IMG/VR virus record: IMGVR_UViG_3300006793_000198
Span: 1-28,402 of that record
DNA length: 28,402 bases
Source of the DNA: a virus
Strand: one strand, 5' to 3'
Part shown: positions 27,101 to 28,402 of the stretch, one piece after another
Layout: every line of letters begins with the position of its first letter
Position numbering within the stretch: the stretch's first letter is position 1
The notes under the pieces: model-generated
Told to the model about the DNA's origin: nothing
The model's input: the letters and a program-made list of their open reading frames with translations, nothing else
The model's database searches: none
Made by a program: the position numbers and the translations under genes

Positions 27101-27595
27101 AGTAAAAGAACTATTTAAAACTTTAATGAATTGTTCGTACCAATCTAAATTAGAACTATCGTTCCATATAACTGTTTGCGTGTTTAGGTTAATATTGTTA
27201 CTATCAACAATATCTTCAGTAGTACTAATGCTTTTTATTTTTAAAAATCCATTACTAGATAAATTTCTTTTAGGATTGTAATTAATTAGTCTCGAAAGTT
27301 TTAATATACTCTCTCTGCGTTCTGCTGTTTCAAGAAAGTTTTCTCTTGCATTTAGATCAATACGAAAACTAAGGTTTTGACCAAGATAGGCAATAAGGTC
27401 AATAAGTGCAAGATATTCGCTTGATTCAATGTAATCGTTAAAATCCTCAGGATAGTTTTCTCTAAGGTATGCTATCATTGTTCTTCTTAAACTATCAAAG
27501 TCATAACTTTGAAAATCTGCATTTCTATATGATTGGTAAATTCTTTTCCAATCTTCTGCAATAATAAGTCTATTTTGCCTATCAGTCACTGACAT
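24101..27595 (-). CDS. 6: Baseplate wedge protein, gp6-like, enlarged (1164 aa)
   Basis: A gp6/baseplate-J-like wedge protein. Positions 20-130 hold the N-terminal helical region seen in gp6 proteins (a 'YLALIDLIAYLGQNLSFRID' stretch, then 'NFLETAERRESILKLSRLI'). 'LLFSDGIFGNLPKGQF' near residues 340-355 and 'NRLITAEDYN' near 425-435 parallel the gp6 segments around 'FYFGEGEIS' and 'CVTATDYDT'. The C-terminal half carries 'NWDFGDTFYFQEMATYI' and beta-rich segments. In T4, gp6 dimers tie wedges into the inner baseplate ring. At 1164 residues it is almost twice T4 gp6 (660), with extra material in the middle and a Ser/Thr-rich tail of tandem 14-residue repeats. ATG at 27595 has AGGAG six bases upstream. 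The stop shares one base with the giant gene's ATG (TAATG), implying translational coupling. Confidence 0.88.
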   Translation of the reverse strand: MSVTDRQNRLIIAEDWKRIYQSYRNADFQSYDFDSLRRTMIAYLRENYPEDFNDYIESSEYLALIDLIAYLGQNLSFRIDLNARENFLETAERRESILKLSRLINYNPKRNLSSNGFLKIKSISTTEDIVDSNNINLNTQTVIWNDSSNLDWYEQFIKVLNSSFTNNNKFGNPIAFGDVNGINSEQYRLAGVSADVPIYSFSKAISGINTPFEVTSCRITDGNIVEEEPFPGNSLSLIYKDDGKGASSSNNGFFVHFRQGILQNGNFSVTNPSTNQVVSIDATNINNSDVWLYKLDSNGNEVELWNKVSSLTGNNVVYNTLTSGNKNIYNVLTKSNDKIDLLFSDGIFGNLPKGQFKTYYRTSANRSYQINPNEIKNISFKIPYINSKGNTHNLTIVASLEYIVNNASATESNDSIRSNAPAAYYTQNRLITAEDYNVGPLATTQEIVKVKSVNRNSSGISRYFDLKDSTGKYSNTNIFADDGIIYKQQSTDKTTFSFDTRTDIENILVNTIDPIIKQSKTRNFYYDNYTEILFNEDNIVWERVTTDTNRDTGYLKDLSDNIYKLSSFTSGNLQYVEPGAMVKFSAPSGYHFMSNNKNKLMLGDPDHKNSVEYVWTRVVQVVNDGTAENNGTLDSGTGPLVFSDNIPSGALLTGLRQKYTRELGSDVISKAIDLIFSYKSFGLRYDSTLRQWKIITNQDLDTVNNFSLGKSGDISGTNQDSSWIILFQTDAVTYTVTNRVLEFIAESEQDIRFYFEKDNTVFDTKTGQYVSDLIKVLSVNTKPDSLLPFTRDYSWQIVDTFQNAEGYIDSRKVKVDFYDSDNDGVSDDPDLFKTLVQEDVNSNTKFIFQKKYITADNLEDYKYVDQNNEGIIVVNNEGQIGAVSQYDDNQVFYLSESKLFKVLNLTQQKLTITSNYRAFAGRDKLTIQYTHSADQNTRIDPSVSNIIDTFVLTRSYDIEFRKYLATTGAAIPKPPSSDNLFINFNDAIGAIKSISDEVIYHPVKYKVLFGPKASSVYQAKIKVVKNLGVTVNDNILKSQIVDLMDIYFSLENWDFGDTFYFQEMATYIMKELSPVIVSMVIVPTDQSLNFGGLFEIASENNEVLISGATVDDIDIITSNTESQLRAQGNIAVSTQSTPTTSSNIAVSTQSTSTSSSNNTGGYSY
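24128..24211 (-). repeat. 42-base tandem repeat encoding the Ser/Thr-rich tail of gp6
   Basis: Two copies with a 42-base period; a 26-base stretch is identical at 24144-24169 and 24186-24211. It encodes two 14-residue units of the type NIAVSTQSTxTxSS just before the gp6 C-terminus (GGYSY). The reading frame is kept. It looks like recent slippage-type duplication in a low-complexity linker; the number of copies may vary among relatives. Confidence 0.85.
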
Positions 27596-27605
27596 ATTAA
27601 TCTCC

Positions 27606-27620
27606 TATAATGTATTTATT
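27606..27620 (-). promoter_or_regulatory. T4-like late promoter upstream of gp6
   Basis: Read on the minus strand the site is AATAAATACATTATA, followed by GGAG. It matches the T4 late-promoter core TATAAATA at seven of eight positions and the ATAAATAC form I associate with T4-like marine phages. Two nearly identical 14-base sites stand before other genes here (10046-10059 and 5670-5683), which makes chance unlikely. There is no -35 box, as expected for promoters read with a phage gp55-type sigma and clamp-linked coactivator. It would drive gp6 and the giant gene. Confidence 0.75.
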
Positions 27621-27626
27621 TGAGTA
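27621..27626 (-). other. Spacer between gp25-like gene and late promoter
   Basis: AT-rich intergenic bases upstream of the late-promoter-like motif. The whole 45-base gap (27596-27640) contains that motif and the gp6 ribosome binding site and nothing else I can recognise; no hairpin followed by a T-run is visible, so transcription from upstream probably reads through. Confidence 0.3.
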
Positions 27627-27640
27627 TAAAATATACGCAG

Positions 27641-28075
27641 TTAACTAATGAGACCATTATTTTGGTCAAAATCAAAACGCATTTTTTCTGAAATATTATA
27701 ATTTAAATATCGTAATGTACATTCGATATTGAGTCCGCTTTCGTATTCTTCTAAAAATACACTGTCTACTTGAACCCGAGGATCCGAGTTCACAATTTCT
27801 GTTACGTTATCTAAAACTGCCTGCCTTAGATCTTCTGTTAAAGGCTCAAATAAGACATCCCATATTATTGTACCAAAAGAAGGATTTTCTAACTTTTCGC
27901 CCTGTCTTATATGAAAATGATTTATGATATCTTGTTTTATAATTGCAATATCATATAATGTTTTGCTATCATTAATATCATTTACTGTACTAATACCCTT
28001 GTACCGTTGAGATATCACAGGATTGCTATCTTCGTATCCTATAACTTTAATATTTTTATATAAACTATCTTCCAT
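27641..28075 (-). CDS. 25: Baseplate wedge protein, gp25-like (GPW/gp25 family)
   Basis: A 144-aa protein close to the usual length of T4 gp25 (132 aa) and P2 gpW. It has the family pattern: an N-terminal strand, a helix around 'DIAIIKQDIINHFHIRQGE', then the hallmark 'NPSFGTIIWDVLFEP' near residues 62-76, a helix with 'VTEIVNSDPRVQVDSV' and a final beta hairpin. In T4-like particles gp25 sits in the inner baseplate next to gp6 and gp53 and helps start sheath assembly. The start is ATG at 28075 with GAGGT six bases upstream; the gene follows the hydrolase stop by 3 bases and precedes gp6 by 45 bases, the usual gp25-gp6 order. No catalytic lysozyme function is implied, despite the historical family name. 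Confidence 0.93.
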   Translation of the reverse strand: MEDSLYKNIKVIGYEDSNPVISQRYKGISTVNDINDSKTLYDIAIIKQDIINHFHIRQGEKLENPSFGTIIWDVLFEPLTEDLRQAVLDNVTEIVNSDPRVQVDSVFLEEYESGLNIECTLRYLNYNISEKMRFDFDQNNGLIS

Positions 28076-28078
28076 TTT

Positions 28079-28402
28079 TTACCTCGTACTCGCATAACTG
28101 TCAAGGCTACCTGAAGCCAAATCTGTTCCAATAACTGGAAAATCATATTTCTCCGGAACAGTCCAGTTTCTTTTTATTGATGTTAGTGTCATTCTATCGC
28201 CCCTTACTAAAAAATTACTTAATTTTACAGTATCCTTTTGATTTCCGCCTAACATCTGTACACGCTTTGTTGACGGATTATAACCTCTAAAAAATCCAAC
28301 ATGTCCAAATCTTGAGTCATCATTTCTTGTTAAAATCACTATGTCATTAGTGCGAACATTTTCAAATGTCCTCCAGTCAATTTCTGAACCATATTGTTTA
28401 TA
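28079..28402 (-). CDS. C-terminal part of a CHAP/TIGR02594-like cell-wall hydrolase (5' end outside window)
   Basis: The last 107 codons of a gene entering from the right edge; the frame stays open to base 28402, so an internal GTG at 28339 is not a true start. The visible protein matches the end of the TIGR02594 family of phage NlpC/P60- or CHAP-like peptidoglycan hydrolases: a tryptophan segment (DWRTFENV), a 'DIVIL' strand, the histidine motif GHVGF (28292-28306) and LGGNQ (GGNQ at 28238-28249). The His and Asn would be two members of the Cys-His-Asn-type catalytic triad; the Cys would lie upstream, outside the window. About 45 residues follow the motif. It ends 3 bases before the gp25-like gene, the place where T4 relatives carry hub/lysozyme genes, so it may be the cell-wall-cutting tip domain of the baseplate hub, possibly fused to a gp5-like part. 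Family call fairly sure; the hub role is inferred from position. Confidence 0.72.
   Translation of the reverse strand, partial: YKQYGSEIDWRTFENVRTNDIVILTRNDDSRFGHVGFFRGYNPSTKRVQMLGGNQKDTVKLSNFLVRGDRMTLTSIKRNWTVPEKYDFPVIGTDLASGSLDSYASTR

Noticed and set aside
28079-28339. Separate 86-residue gene starting at GTG 28339
   Set aside because: The frame continues upstream without a stop to the window edge with family-typical residues (DWRTFENVRTNDIV), so this is the tail of a longer gene.
1-28402. tRNA genes, CRISPR arrays, insertion sequences, attachment sites
   Set aside because: None seen: coding sequence fills almost the whole window, and no cloverleaf, regular spaced repeats, transposase or integrase motif appears.

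Overview
The window reads as part of the late structural region of a strictly lytic T4-like myovirus from seawater. The DNA is AT-rich (about one third G+C by eye), and every convincing gene lies on the minus strand, so the biological order runs from high to low coordinates. The wedge genes gp25 and gp6, the large fibre-like virion proteins and the small downstream genes resemble, from memory, those of marine cyanophages and SAR11 phages. The host cannot be settled from this window, but low-GC Prochlorococcus or Pelagibacter-type bacteria fit the base composition. No integrase, tRNA, insertion sequence or CRISPR array is visible.

Layout in direction of transcription: (1) 28402-27641, the C-terminus of a CHAP/TIGR02594-like cell-wall hydrolase and the gp25-like baseplate wedge protein. 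(2) 27595-10056, an enlarged gp6-like wedge protein (1164 aa) joined by a 1-base overlap to a 14-kb gene for a 4681-residue virion protein. This protein seems to contain a degenerate cupredoxin-like domain, W/Y-rich modules like small carbohydrate-binding domains, seven FG-GAP-like blades (a probable beta-propeller) and a long C-terminal run of fibre-type beta modules. (3) 10032-3060, a 204-aa conserved structural protein, three paralogous fibre proteins (668, 571 and 519 aa) that share N-terminal modules but end in different C-terminal domains, and a 339-aa fibre or virion protein. (4) 2993-1, a small conserved gene, two tandem paralogous GT-A-type glycosyltransferases, an unrecognised 198-aa gene, and a third glycosyltransferase-like gene cut by the window edge. 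There is no gene-free stretch over 300 bases; the longest gap is 66 bases.

The control signals divide the region into blocks. Three near-identical late-promoter-like sites (ATAAATACAWTATA) precede gp6, the 204-aa gene and the 519-aa fibre gene. The last block, with the glycosyltransferases, is instead preceded by an almost perfect sigma70-type promoter (TTGACA, 17 bases, TATACT) whose -10 box sits in a 16-base perfect palindrome. This suggests that virion parts are made late from several phage promoters, while the sugar-transfer genes can be transcribed by unmodified host RNA polymerase, probably earlier.

Working together, the hydrolase, gp25 and gp6 would build the baseplate. The giant protein would occupy the place of some T4 peripheral baseplate genes (gp7/gp8/gp10 and neighbours, none recognised here). 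The paralogous fibres would attach through their shared N-termini and read different host-surface ligands. The glycosyltransferases could modify fibres, host surface or another target. These roles are family knowledge plus inference; none is shown by the sequence alone.
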